A stretch of DNA of 64,000 nt. Origin: Amorphophallus konjac (taxonomy: Eukaryota; Streptophyta; Magnoliopsida; Alismatales; Araceae). The stretch spans positions 445,158,053 through 445,222,052 of the forward strand of contig CM040118.1 of the NCBI GenBank assembly GCA_022559845.1, in the 5' to 3' direction. Shown piece after piece: positions 22,891 through 34,372 of the stretch. Positions within the stretch are counted from its first letter, which is position 1; the number at the start of each line of letters is the position of its first letter. The notes below the pieces were generated by a model, which was given only the letters and a program-made list of their open reading frames with translations, made no database searches and was not told where the DNA came from. The position numbers and the translations under genes were made by a program.

Positions 22891-23199
22891 GTGTCTAGTT
22901 GGTTTGTCTTGCACCAAGTGTCGGCATGGCCATCCTATAGCTCCCCGTGTCCCATGGACCCCCCAAAGCCCACGTTATATGAATGGTGGCGACACACCCA
23001 AGGATTGGGAACCCAACCCTTCCACCTCCATAGGCCCGAAGCCTCGGACTTCTATGGCTTCAAAGTCCCGAGCGACTACCTAAAGTGGGAAGCCGCTATG
23101 GACAACTACTTTGAGTGTTACATTATGTCCGATGCCATGGAAGTTGATTTTTCCATAAAGCGGCTTTTTCACGAAGTCGCCAAAAAATGGAGACATTGA
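22891..23199 (+). pseudogene. D gag remnant
   Basis: A 102-codon frame whose second half (YGFKVPSDYLKWEAAM, FECYIMSDAMEVDFSIKRLF) looks like the start of a Ty3 gag core: the Y-L-x-W-E element followed by a helix-rich segment. It stops at 23199 and the following text is dense in stops in that frame, so only the N-terminal portion is left. The start is 230 bases after the PBS. Confidence 0.6.
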
Positions 23200-23458
23200 A
23201 TGCCTAAGAGAAATTAGGAGGCAATGGCCCATAGAGTCATGGCGTGAGATAAACGGCGAGCTTAGAAGGGTCTACCTACCCGGCCCAGTAACCTCCAACC
23301 AACCCCACCCAATCACCTCCAACCAAGTGGGTCATAGTCGGAGGCAAAGAGCCCCACATGTAGACGAGCCTAAGCCCAATACTAGGCCGAGTGATTATGG
23401 GTGAGTCCATCACGATACCCCTACTCCAAACCCCACCATTGCCGAACTTTTCAAAATC

Positions 23459-24493
23459 ATGTCAGATAAGGTGGATAGGATGTGTACCCAGATTGACGGA
23501 CTCCTGCCCGAGTATAGGGAGGTCGTAGCTGGTAGTCTGAACCCGGTGCTGTCTACGGAGTCCCCAAGTCCTCTCTCCATCATGGAGGAAGTCCCTTTCC
23601 CAACCGAGAGAGATGTCGTGCTAGAACCTTCACCCTTCAAACTTTAGCCGGACCCATACCTACTTACTAAGGGTGAGATTGTCATTGTAGAGCCACTTCT
23701 TAGCTGGCTCAAGCAAGGTTTAGTCCCTAAAGCCTTTTTCTACCCATCCATGGACCCCGCACTACAACTAGTGCCCGTCAACTCATTCCACACCACTTTT
23801 CGGTCTTCTCACCATGTTGACACATTGTAAGACCTCATTAAGGGATTAGACTGGCAATTGAAGTTGACGTGTATGTTGGCTCGAGGATTCGACCAACCCA
23901 ATAGTCATTGCTTCACACATCCTACTATAGGGTCCATTACCTCCGTGTGCACCGTGGGTCATGTCACCACGGAGATCCTTTTGCTCCTCCCCATTCCTGA
24001 TGAGCCTAATTTCATTACACTTATCCCAAGGGAGGAACCATATTTTCTACATATGACCGTCATCCCACCTACCACAATGAATGAAGGTGATCATTTACAC
24101 CTTTAAGAACTTCAAACTTGGGACCGTGTCATGAGGGAACCCATCTCGAGGGGTCACACATTCTTTGATCCCTTCGTCCCCTTCCCTAGTGAGCCCCTGG
24201 ACCCACCATATCTACGCCACTTCTACAGGGAAGTTCACTATCACACCACTACCCCACCGGCCAGTCCGCCTACACTCCGCAAGGAGCCCATTCATTGGGG
24301 TACGAAAGAAGGTGCATTAAACCCTCCTGGCCCACCCAAACCTCCCAAATCCAAAAGGCCGTCAGTGCATGAGTGGGTCACTTTAGGATGTCTAGGAATC
24401 CCCCATTCCGCCAACCACCGGTTGCATCTTGTGTATGCATGGCACACATTTGGATGTCCTGGTCCACCATTGCATATGTATGGGTCGGTCTAA
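23459..24493 (+). pseudogene. D internal reading frame of unknown function
   Basis: A single frame is readable for about 345 codons, broken by only three stops (about 23645, 23828, 24104). Segments are MSDKVDRMCTQIDGLLPEY, LLSWLKQGLVPKAFF, LLPIPDEPNFITLIP and, at the end, a proline-rich part (PPGPPKPPKSKRPSVHEW). I recognise no protease, RT, RNase H or integrase motif. Persistence of one frame suggests it was once coding, perhaps an accessory or a very diverged gag C-terminal part. Function unknown. Confidence 0.5.
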
Positions 24494-24974
24494 CAGTAGG
24501 TTTGTTTAGGGTCTTGTGTGAGTCTGTGTTTTTCTTTCTTTGTTCAGAGTCTATACATACATGTGTTGAGCATATTAGGAGTTGCATAGTCGATCTCATG
24601 TCAGGTCGCGATGTCAGTCCCTTTCGAGTGTGAGGCAAGTCGGGTCTACTACGTACGTTGTACACTTGTCAGAATTTGGGATCGGCTCTATATCAATATC
24701 TCGGATCTAGTCACATATAAGGACTCCGCGGTGATTCCTAGTGAGTCATTGAGCCGTCTCCTTCCTTTGAGACTGACTCCACCCCGGAGTGTCCACCACT
24801 AGCCTCATTCCCACAGTAGCATATGCATATCGAATATATACGGGATGAGCAGGTGGCGATTACTTGGAGTGGAGCGTACTCCGCACTACCTGGTCGGTGA
24901 CAGATCCGCAAGAGTCATACGAGCAGCCGCACCCCTTACTAGATGGGGTGGAGTTCTTCCCACCCGAAGAGAAT
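24494..24974 (+). other. D 3' non-coding body
   Basis: Stretch between the last frame and the 3' LTR. I see no gene and no strong polypurine tract; 'cgaagagaat' directly before the LTR is the nearest candidate. Confidence 0.5.
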
Positions 24975-26932
24975 TGATGGGAATCAACACCGAGCACTAA
25001 TATTTTATTTTTACATTTGTATCCTTTTGTTTGCATTTATATCCTTCGCTAATTTGGTTTGCAATTATAAGACATTATAAGCCAAAGGGTTAGTCATTAG
25101 AAATCTTTGGGTTTCTTTGCAAAAAGGCCTTTGGGTTTCTATGTAAAATGCCGGTAGGTCCAGCAGGGTCCCCCACCCTCTTTCCCATTGGTCCACCTAG
25201 GTTCTAGGGCCCATGTGGGCTGGTCCAAGATCAAGGGTGGAACATGGACCATGGGGCAAAGTCCAACTTGGACTACCCCTTAGTCAAGGGGGCGCCCCCT
25301 CCTTTGTCCTCTCTTGTAATTTTTTAGTTTTCTTTCTTTTGACCACATGGGAGAAGAAAATGCTATCCCTTATTTGCCCCTCCCTAAGCCTAGATCTTAG
25401 GGTAGTTTATGTCTTTTTTCCATTTCTATATAACCCATGTATTTTGTGAATTCCATAGCAATTAATGAAGAAAAATCCCATTTGTTGCTCCAAGCCCAAG
25501 GGCGCCCCTCTCTCCCTCTCCCCTTGCAGCTGTGAAGGTTGCCCTAATCTATGGTGTGAAGCCATATTCTTGGAGTGATTCTCACCTCTACCACTTCCAC
25601 TGGATGCGACTTCCAGCCACCGCTGCCGCCGCCTCCGTTCGTGCCGCCGTCGAGCCGCCACAACAACATCTCCGAGCTGTTGTCTTGAACCACGAAATCC
25701 AGAACAGTAACCTGAAGATCTAGTTGGTCCTCCCAATCCGTGTATCTAATGATCTTGAAATTTTGATAGATCATCCCCTTTGTTGTTACCTCCTCCCAAT
25801 TTAAATTTCATGTCAATCCGCCACCGTTTGCTATTTTTTCCAGTATTTTAGTTCCACCCCTAACAGTCTGCCAATCAGATGATCTGCATGATAGTGTCTT
25901 GTTCTTCTATTTTTCCCGCCCCCTTAACCATCTCCAAAAATTCCCAAAAAAATTGAGCACGACCCACACATCCCCCTCTATCCACCATAAAATCCCCAAA
26001 ATCCAGATTTACCCTTTCCCCGTCGGTCAAAATCCATTTTTAGGTAGGTCCTGTTCTGTCCTGACAGTCTGTAATTTCGAGCCAGAAATAACTACAACCC
26101 ACAGAGTTTTTCATTTCCAATCCGTTTACTGGATGAATGTGAAATAATTATATGTTGTATCCCTTGGAGTCATCTATCCAATGGCGCTAATCTCGCCTCG
26201 ATCCGACACCGGATCTGGGCAGAATAATTCTTTTTGTCGGGTCACGCAAACCTGTTATGTGAACAGGCCAGCAAAGGCAGCAGCAAGTTAATTCTTGCAA
26301 AATTACTTCAACATCGATTCAGCCGCCGCCGATCTCGGGGAACGAAGAGGAGTCTTCCACCGACGTCCCAGCTAGCCGCCATGATCAGAAGGTGACCGGA
26401 AGCCGCCGTCCCTCAAGCCGAGTTTGGTTGCTGTCCAGCGAGTTGGAACAGTACCGAGTTGGGCCAGCAGTCCGCCTCCGGTCCGAGAGCCCTTCCGGCT
26501 TGCTGCCCATCAACCCGAGACCGCTACTTCTGGGTCCCACTGTAGCCCTTTACCTCTTTGCCTGGAGTGGGAATAGAAATTCACTTCTGTAATTAATTAC
26601 ATTTACTGTACTGGGAGTCACGGTCTTGGCCAGGGTCATCTTCCACACGCCCAGAGCGTGGAGGTACGTTTTCGCTCCTTCGTTGATGCATTTGCTTATC
26701 TCGTATATTTTGAATGCCGCTGCATGAGCGATTATTAGGATTTTAGCTCGTTCAAATTTCATCGCCGCTGCGAGCAAGTGAGTGGAACCCATCCCGTGAC
26801 TCGATCCGAGCACGCGAAAAAGCCGATACCCGAGACTCATTGTCGGTTTCTCAACCGCGCAGATCCACGCGTTTCCCTAGCTTAGGGACGTCCGCGAGCT
26901 AGAGTCCTAGGTTCACGTCCCGTCCCACATCA
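24975..26932 (+). repeat. D 3' LTR
   Basis: 1958 bp, matching the 5' LTR with scattered substitutions. The upstream TATA candidate is altered here (TATGTAAAA near 25140), while TATATAA near 25433 is conserved in both. Followed directly by AAGGT and resumed B1. Confidence 0.9.
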
Positions 26933-27030
26933 AAGGTGCCAGAAACGGTCGGTACCTCTAGGTACCCACAAGCGGCATGGTTGGCCACGATCGCGGGGCC
27001 AAAAGTCAACGCAGTAAATCCAGCAGCCAT
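26933..27030 (-). pseudogene. B1 gag, N-terminal piece
   Basis: On the minus strand from ATG at 27030: MAAGFTALTFGPAIVANHAA-type sequence, matching B2 from 30647 (MADGFSVLTFGPTIVANHAA). It is split from the rest of B1 gag by element D. Confidence 0.75.
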
Positions 27031-27149
27031 CACTACTTACTGCGAGGATAGAAACAAAGAAATGATCAGCACTCCTTGGGGGGGGCGAGGGGCCCATTTA
27101 TCTTGGCAAAGAGATGAAGGGAGACTTTGTCCCACTGGGCGTGCCAGCT
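27031..27149 (-). promoter_or_regulatory. B1 leader with primer-binding site (27129-27146)
   Basis: On the minus strand TGGCACGCCCAGTGGGAC starts three bases from the LTR edge at 27150; a short leader follows with a CCTCGCAG splice-acceptor-like sequence before the ATG. B2 has the same arrangement at 30529-30646 in the opposite orientation. The GTGGGAC part fits the complement of a tRNA T-arm. The exact tRNA is uncertain. Confidence 0.7.
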
Positions 27150-27244
27150 TGTGGGGATGAGGATTTATTTACTTGGATTTTATTGGCATTTGTTTGATTT
27201 ATTGGTTTATTGCGTAGGCATGCCAGTCACTAAGTGATAAGTTT
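27150..27244 (+). repeat. Left arm of the B LTR terminal inverted repeat
   Basis: Pairs with 30432-30525 in inverse orientation (phrase 'tttgatttattggtttatt' and 'agtcactaagtga' in both). A more diverged version starts the B2 3' end at 57189. Confidence 0.85.
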
Positions 27245-30200
27245 ATAGTGCGCTCGACCTGACTTGGTCAAACGAAAGTGAAGTCCGTGTCGGGACCGGC
27301 AGTCCGTCATACCATAAAGGCTATGACGTTAATTACATCCTCCAAAAGGAGGAAAACCCTTGATGAATTGCCAAGATAGTGGGCCCTCGGGGCTGAATAA
27401 ATATAGACATAAGTAGGAGTAAATCATCAAAAGTCTAAAAAGACGGATATGCAACATTGACGAGCAGACATTCATGTATATAAAGGTACGTGGCAGAAAC
27501 GAACCCGAAATAGCTTACGGCCGAGAGTCAGCAAATGATTCTTTTTGTTGGTTAATTATGGGACATTCATGAATTAAGTGACATAGGGAAATGAGGGATA
27601 AATGGGTTGGTAGAAGTATGAGTGGATGACTAAAATGGTGCGGGGTTTGGTATATGCTAATTCGGTGAGAAGAAGCGTAGGGATAGGTCTAAAACGGCAT
27701 GGGGTATCGTAGGAAAAGGGGGTTAAACGACGCGGTCCCATTATGGGTTTAAACGGCGCGGAAGGGGGGACGGGCGCGCCGAATAAGGCTGCGCCGGTTT
27801 AGGGCCAATGGGGTTGAAGTGGCTTTTGAGTGTAGGGTTAAAATGGCACGGAGGGGGTAGGCACCGGATTAGGGCGTGCCGGATTAGGAGCACGCCGGTT
27901 AGGAGCAGAAATCTGATTTTTTTGAATTGTTGAGTTGCATTGTGATTCTGTTCAGCCTTTCGATGTCAATTAAGGTTGATCAGTGAGTGAATTCAAATTC
28001 TAATTGTCCTGTAGACATAGCAAATCAAGACTTGTGTGAGGTTCCTGCTCAAGAACAGTTCACTCTTAGTTCAGAGTCGGTTTACAGCTCTCAGAGCTAA
28101 GGTTCCATGATGATTCAGCCTAAGTATTCAAACAAAAAGTTGGCAGCACCTCCCCATACCCAGAGGGTTGCGGGGGGAAAGTGGAGACATTCCTATAGAA
28201 ACTGGGGTAAGCTCCTTAAAGTCGGGAAGCCAAATGGTGACCGGTAGACCCAGATGGATGGAAACCCTAAGGGCTAGCTTACGAGGGGCACCAATGCTCC
28301 ATGGGCCAAAGTCACTGTTCAAAGGGATGGCCAGAATGGGAGGAAATCTCGAGGGCTAGTCTACAAGAGGTTCTTCACCTGTAGCCACTACCATTCCCAG
28401 AGGAACGTGGGTTTAATGTCAGGTCGAAAGACCCATTGCTATTCACCTTAGATGGCTTGTAGGAATCCACGCCACAGGAGGGCGGAATCCTATAACCTTG
28501 TCGTGATTCAGAAGGAAAGTGGCATGAGCGTTTGATAGGGATGTCTCCCCTCCCTGGTCAGTGAACCACAACTGTCGAGAGAAAACATGGTATTTGCATT
28601 AAACCCCCAATTTTACCCATGCGATTGGGATGTGGCACAGGCCACATTAGGCAGACCTTTCCCTCATCCTTCTCGGGATAAAGAAGTCACGGTTGTACAT
28701 TGCTCATCCACTGTACCATTGGCGATAGGTTAGGCACGGAAGGAGGTTAATTAGTTAACACTTACGAGTTAGCCAGGAGCCGATGAACCACTGAGAATGT
28801 AAGGAGCAAATGCTCGATCAATTGGCGGGTGGTATATAGAAGATTGACCATATTAAAAGGCCCAACGCCCAGATTGTAGGGGTGACCCTATTCTCTCCGG
28901 TTCATGATTGTGAACAGAGAGATGATGGGGGAGCCAATCCCGAGGAGGTGAACGGAGATGCACATATACTGTAGCCCTTGGTTATCCCAGGGCGTGCTTG
29001 GCATCAACGGAAGAAATCAGACGATGGAAGTTACAGAAGTGAATGCCATAGAGAAAGAGGAGGAATTCATACATAGCTTAGGAAATAATAAAATATTTCA
29101 TTCGGCCTGGCGTTGTCGCACAGAACCGTCCCAATACATCCATGCATCGGAAGATAAACAGAACGGGAGCCAAGGGCTAAAGTAAGAAAGAAAATGCAAG
29201 GGGATGCGAGCTCATATCATCGCCCGTTTACATTAGATCGCAGAAGAGATATTCACAGGAAGGGGGAAGAAGAAGGGTGAAACAAAAACTTCTACACACG
29301 CACCTCTGTTCTTCACAATGAAAACAGAGTATCGGAAAGCCTCCTCTCCCCTCGCTCCGGGCCTCTCTCCTCTGATGATGAACGACAGACATAGACTCAG
29401 GAGGACCTCTCTCACCTTTTCTTTCTCCCCAAGTCTCTCCTCTCCGATCCCCCTTTTCTTTCTTTACTCACCCTCTATATGTCTTCGTCCCTCCTTTCAC
29501 CTGCTGCGAACGGCCCTTTCTTATAGCAGTGTGGCTTAATCCGGCGCGGGGGGGGGGGGGGGGGGGGGAGGCGTGAAGAGCGCGTCGGTTAAGGGCCTTG
29601 CCCATGCGCGCCGGATGTGAAGAGCCAATGGAAAGTAGCGCGGCGGTGGCAGTGGAGCACGTCGGATAAGGGGCGCGCCTGATTAACCTCTTGTTGCGTT
29701 TTTTCGGGTCGGTCTTAGCCTATGGATCTCAGATTGGCTCCAAGAGTTGACTTGAGCTTTCATCTCATCATGGCCCTGTGATATCGACATGAGAAGTATC
29801 GGGGAAGCATTTGGGCCACTGACTGGCCAATTCTGACGCTGTCTGAGCCCTTGATTCGGTCACTCAGGTTTTATGCTGACATGGCCTTCGGCACTGCGAT
29901 TTGTGCTGGCGGGCTAGCTTTGTCTATATTTGCAACATTCCCGGGGAGTGGGTCACCACCCGAAGTACTTTCGCCTTGGCCGGACAGCTATTTGGTCACT
30001 AATAGACCTATCGGATAAGCAGACGTACCCACGACGGGTAATTCGGGTCTTTCGCTGATATGACCTTCGGCATCTTGTTCCGAGGGTCTAGAGACATTTC
30101 TTTACCTCAAGAGGGTTTCTTGTTAGGTGGCGAACCACCATGTACATTCTCGCCCTGACTGGACGACAGACGAGGTTTGTTCGGCACGACTGAGTCGATA

Positions 30201-30431
30201 CCGGTTCATTGGGCAGGCTACACGGCACTGTCGGTTTGTTGTAGATTTCTTCTAACCATCCTGAGGTGGAGTCCCTGACGCTCTCGTCAGATGACCTGAG
30301 GCATCAACGGTCCTAGAGGACCCTTGGGCATTGATTTCCTTCGACTTTTGCGCTTTGACGGGCCGCTTTCTTTTTGTCGTTCGGGCGTGATTGCCATTGA
30401 TCATATTTCGGGTGCCAAGAAGCACACAAAA

Positions 30432-30525
30432 AACTTGTCACTTAGTGACTAGCATGCCCATGAAATAAACCAATAAATCAAACAAATGCCAATAAAATCC
30501 AAGTAAATAAATCCACATCCCCACA
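30432..30525 (-). repeat. Right arm of the B LTR terminal inverted repeat
   Basis: Inverse counterpart of 27150-27244, ending ATCCCCACA beside the PBS. Similarity fades to the left of about 30432. Confidence 0.85.
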
Positions 30526-30528
30526 AGC

Positions 30529-30546
30529 TGGCACGCCCGGTGAGAC
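30529..30546 (+). promoter_or_regulatory. B2 primer-binding site
   Basis: TGGCACGCCCGGTGAGAC, three bases after the LTR, one transition from the B1 version within the GTGGGAC part plus one more upstream. The pairing tRNA is not certain to me. Confidence 0.7.
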
Positions 30547-30646
30547 AAAGTCTCCCTTCATCTCTTTGCCAAGATAAATGGGCCCCTCTGCCCCCCCCCA
30601 AGGAATGCTGAATGCTTCTTTGTTTCTATCCTCACAGGAAGTGGCG

Positions 30647-31628
30647 ATGGCTGATGGATTTTCTGTGTTGACTTTCGGCCCTACGATCGTGGCCAACCAT
30701 GCCGCTTGTGGGTACCTGGCGGTACCGACCATTTTCGACACCTTCCCACCAGTGGTCGGCTTCCCCAATTTCTTAGGGATAGCCTTCACCGATATGCTGA
30801 AGGTCAAAGCTTTGGAGATGACCGGGGAGGACGTCAGCAAGAAGCCTTGGGTTGTCGATACCCAAACCTGCAGAGGCCTGCCATCAGGCCGGATCCAATT
30901 ATCAATCTGCATGGTACACCATGTAGCTCACGGGGCTCGCCCCGCCTATCACAACAAGCTCGGAGGTCGCCACCAAGGGAACTCCCAAAGAAGAGCTACT
31001 GCTCCCATCACAGGACGGTTGTCAGTGTCCGACAAATCTATTCTGATCGACCGTGTCCATGTTTTCCTGAATGGACGCGACACCCAAGTGATCCCGGATT
31101 GGGTGGTCCCTACTGTGCCAACCCGTAACTCCTTCCAGACCCTATCCGGAAGAAGGGCCATGAAAGAAGAAGTCGGTCGCCAAGGCCGAAGAGAGTTGGC
31201 CTTAATGCCGAAAGTATTCAAGCAGGCATGGGTTCCTAAGAAGATCCAGCCAGCCCGCCAAAATGTGCCTGTTCGCCACTACCCCAAGTCTGCTGGGGCG
31301 GAGAGAAAGGATGAGAGGGGCTTGCCCCCAAGAAGAGAAGAGACGGTCGTGGACCCTCCACGCCATGCTACCTCCAGGGCCTATGCCCGACAAGCCAATA
31401 TCCCTTCAATGGGGAGAATATTTGATCAACTTGCTGGGAGATCCCGACTAGCTTACATCCCCCCAGTATGAGGTCGACCATTGTCCCCCGTCCTCCACCA
31501 GGGACGGGGTCAAGAAGAGATGATCAATATGGTCAGAAACTACTTCAGGGGTCTAGGCAACCCCTCATTGGGCCAGCAGTGACTGCTCCAAGTAGCTGCG
31601 ACCGAAGAAGAAGACTGCTTGCCAATGG
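30647..31628 (+). pseudogene. B2 gag, part 1 (interrupted by A2)
   Basis: From ATG at 30647 (preceded by CCTCACAG, a possible splice acceptor). MADGFSVLTFGP, then a basic arginine-rich domain (SGRRAMKEEVGRQGRRELA, PRREETVVDPPRHATS) and MGRIFDQLAGRSRLAYIPPV up to a TGA at 31469. The frame resumes and has a second stop (CGA in B1, TGA here) before ending in A2's target site at 31628. The protein continues at 45102. This N-terminal basic region is longer than in usual Ty3 gag proteins. Confidence 0.8.
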
Positions 31629-32276
31629 TGTTGACATCCGTTTTTAGCCCGCAAGTTGCGTCATTTCTCTTATTCATCATTTTTGATGTCCTGAATTACC
31701 CATTATTTTGGAGCCTTCCTTGGATGGGTTTCGAGCCCATTTCATTGTTTCATTCCCTTTGAGCCTTAGATATCATGATTTCTTAAAGCCCTGAAGCCTA
31801 TCTTATCACCTTCCGACTTCCAAGTCAGCTTGCGGCCCATTTTGGTCGACTCTCCATCAAGCATTCGGCCCTCTTCGTTGCACAGTTCTAAATGCGGCCC
31901 CTTTTTCATCCCCTTCTCTTCCTCTATTTAAAATGTACTCTTCACCAAAGTTGTTCATCTTTCAAATTCCTACAATTTCTTCTTCTATGTCATTGGTCAA
32001 TTCTCCGTCGATTTCAAGTTATTTACATTTTTATGGCAGACTACACTGTTCACCTACGTCCCGATATTTTTCCTCTCTGTTCTCATCACATTTTCTCTCT
32101 CTTCTGATCATTTTCTCATCTTACTTTAATCATAAACGTTGTTCTTTTTTGAGTTATCTACAATTTTTTCTTCTACTACTTTCGCTAATTCTGCACCGTT
32201 TGGGAGATATGATCCAATTTCCAAAGTCGCGCAAGGTCTGCCCTAAATGATCGTGCAAATGGCCGTTTATCATTGC

Positions 32277-32329
32277 AAATGGTCGGTCGATGACCGTTTA
32301 CTACTTAATGGTCGGTCGACTGACCGTTA
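32277..32329. repeat. ACGGTC/GACCGT palindrome pair in the A2 5' LTR
   Basis: Two adjacent hairpins. In the 3' LTR (42832-42854 and 42861-42884) the arms are perfect (AAACGGTC with GACCGTTT, loop 7; TAACGGTC with GACCGTTA, loop 8). In this 5' copy both left arms read ATGGTC, as expected from CpG decay. The loops contain GGTCGA. Confidence 0.85.
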
Positions 32330-32748
32330 AGCCAATAAGAGTCCAGCCTGCTCTGGACTCTCCATAAACCTGTGCGACAGGCCTATCTTGCGGCGGCCAT
32401 AACTTTTGGAATATAACTCCAAATTGATCTCCATTTTTTCCTACTTCTAGCCCTTTGTATTGTCTTGAATTTGGTTCATAGAAATCAAATTTTGATGGGC
32501 TATATCACCTGGAATTTTGGCCGCAATATCAGGTTTTATGTATTTTTGACCAACAAAAATTCTGTCAGATTAGGCTCCGGGCCCTTCTTGCGGCAGGAAT
32601 ATCTTCCAGATCCTTCCACCAAAAAGAGTCACGTTTTCTCCTATGTGTTATTTTGACTATTATCTCAAGAATGATCTAGAGATCTCGAGATTTGGTGGAC
32701 TCTATCTTCTCGAATCGTGGGAGAAAGTTGGGAGTTTCACCACTTTTC

Positions 32749-32756
32749 TATATAAA
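32749..32756 (+). promoter_or_regulatory. A2 LTR TATA box
   Basis: TATATAAA within TTCTATATAAACC, conserved in the 3' LTR near 43307 and corresponding to the A1 TATA at 3832-3841. Confidence 0.6.
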
Positions 32757-34158
32757 CCTGCCCATATTTCCTGTGCGATGGGGGCGTGTTTTCAAGGCGA
32801 CGGCGAAGCCATGCCAAATTGTCTTCATCCTCCTTTGACCCTAGCCAGAAGAGGGAAGTATAAGCTTCGTTTTGGTTCCTTATTTCAACGTTTGCCCTCT
32901 CAACTTCGCCCCTACGTTTGGCAAATCATCACAGTTTGCTGATTTCTGCTACAAAGTCCACGACGGGGGCCTGTTCATCAAGCCGGAGCGGAGTCATGCT
33001 TCATCCTTTTCATCCTCCCTCAACTCCATCTTGAAGCGGGGAGTATTAGCTTCACGTTGATTATATGTTTACTTTATTTCTCATATCTTTTACCCCTCTT
33101 TCAAGCCCCAACTTTTGAGGTTTCACCACACTGTTCTGCACTTTGTTGAAACTCAGATTTCTTGCGACGGGGGCATGTTTGCATCGCCGGTGCGAGGCCG
33201 TGGGGCACTCTTGATCTGTCCTTTCAACTCTAGGCTCTAGAGGGAAGTATAATCTTTGTGTTCCTTGGTTTTGGGCTCATTACCTCGTCATCTTCATGCA
33301 TGTTTTTGTGCATGAGTTTTGCACTTTCATTCTGTTTTTACACTGTCATTTTTCCCCCATGTTCTGCACCCCTCTATTTTCTTGTGTTTTCCACCCCACT
33401 TTTCACTAGTCTCTTCCCCGTTTTAAACCCTACTTTTTGCTCTAGTTTCACCACAACATTCCCACCTTTCCATAGCATCCACTCTTTCCTCTTTTGGTGT
33501 TCTATCTTGTGAGATATTCATCATTCTTTGAGCCCATTTTGTGCACTGTTCTGAATTTTCTGCACAGTCCGCATTTTTTTGCCAAATCTCCAGTGTCATA
33601 ACTTTCTGTCCTGACCTCCTTTTGGAGTGATTCTTGTTCCTACTTCTTCACAACACTCAAGTCTTCTGTCATCACAAATTTCTCCCCATTTAGACATCGT
33701 TTGCCCTACTGTTTGTATCAGTCTTTGCACCCTCTTTACACTATTTGCACAGTTTTTCTTGTGACATGTACTTTTGCACCTTGTTTATCTATGTTCATCA
33801 TGGCATATTAAATCAATTTCTTCATGTTAATCTCAAACCAATATACACACCTATTGTTTTCACCCTTCCATAGGGGTTAAAAACCCTCCCCCGGTGAGCT
33901 TGCCCTAAATCTTTCATGCTACTTTATGCACTTGGGCAGATTTCTACACTTAGCATTTTCTAATGGGTTTTGCATCTTATTTTGTGTTTGTTTCGTAGGA
34001 AAGCATGGAAAGTGAGGCCCTTACCTTCTAGCCGGCTGGAAGGTGCGGAGAGGTAATCCACAAATCCCCGCATCTTGATATTGAGCGTGATCATCCTCTT
34101 TTTCCAAGGTACACAACGTACATAATATTTCATATCATTTGGCGTTGTTATTCTTTGG

Positions 34159-34171
34159 TGGCGATCACGGT
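34159..34171 (+). other. Second PBS-like sequence inside the A2 LTR
   Basis: TGGCGATCACGGT occurs 171 bp before the LTR end, matching the first 13 bases of the tRNA-Arg-type PBS better than the true PBS does. It is conserved in the 3' LTR near 44911 and in A1 at 3547-3559. Confidence 0.7.
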
Positions 34172-34351
34172 ATTCTTCTACATCCTTTGTCGCCTTTTTA
34201 ATGATTGTATGATCATGCTACCATCTTCACATAGTCACATATTCATGTTATTCACTTGATTGGTGAGCATATGCTTTCATGCTTATTCATGTGATTTGTG
34301 GTATCGGCACGCATATACACATCCACATTTTCCACATCTACACCCCTTTTT

Positions 34352-34372
34352 TGGCGATCACGATGGGACATC
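34352..34372 (+). promoter_or_regulatory. A2 primer-binding site, tRNA-Arg type
   Basis: TGGCGATCACGATGGGAC, nine bases after the LTR. It corresponds to the A1 PBS at 3417-3437. Confidence 0.8.

Larger units (their letters stand above)
20700..26932 (+). mobile_element. Element D: small Ty3-type LTR retrotransposon in B1, TSD AAGGT
   Basis: A complete 6.2-kb unit. Two LTRs (20700-22647 and 24975-26932) both start TGATGGGAATCAACACC and end with CATCA. AAGGT at 20695-20699 and at 26933-26937 forms the target duplication. Removing D makes B1 continuous relative to B2 near 30745. The tRNA-Met PBS and remnant gag point to a Ty3-type family. The 2.3-kb body lacks pol, so it is non-autonomous. Confidence 0.93.
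27150..30525 (+). repeat. B-family LTR (5' LTR of B2) between two outward-facing PBS
   Basis: 3376 bp from TGTGGGGATG to ...CATCCCCACA. The right end abuts the B2 PBS (30529). The left end abuts the B1 PBS (27146, minus). The first 95 and last 94 bases are an inverted repeat with about 6 mismatches by hand count. Beyond 27245 the plus-strand text is similar to 57285-57430 (B2 3' end), so the LTR is oriented plus. It contains a TATA candidate TATATAAA (27477-27484), GGCGCGCC/GCGCCGG-rich patches (27720-27900, 29536-29690) and a run of 21 G at 29548-29568. No gene is seen; plus and minus ORFs here are short and unlike any family I know. Confidence 0.72.
31629..34342 (+). repeat. A2 5' LTR
   Basis: 2714 bp. 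Palindromes at 32277-32329. TATATAAA at 32749-32756 is the promoter candidate. After it, three diverged ~190-200-bp repeats begin with GCGA(C/T)GGGGGC at about 32775, 32960 and 33164. A PBS-like sequence TGGCGATCACGGT lies at 34159-34171 inside the LTR. No gene is seen. Confidence 0.92.

Noticed and set aside
29548..29568. Run of 21 G as a functional element
   Set aside because: Single homopolymer in an LTR; more likely slippage or a sequencing/assembly uncertainty. Mentioned only inside the LTR entry.
27150..30525. DNA transposon with ~95-bp terminal inverted repeats
   Set aside because: The termini abut PBS and gag of the B family on both sides and start TG / end CA; no transposase frame and no flanking duplication outside the repeats.
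34352..34372. tRNA gene or tRNA fragment
   Set aside because: Only a short complement of a tRNA 3' end directly after an LTR, as expected for a primer-binding site; no cloverleaf around it.
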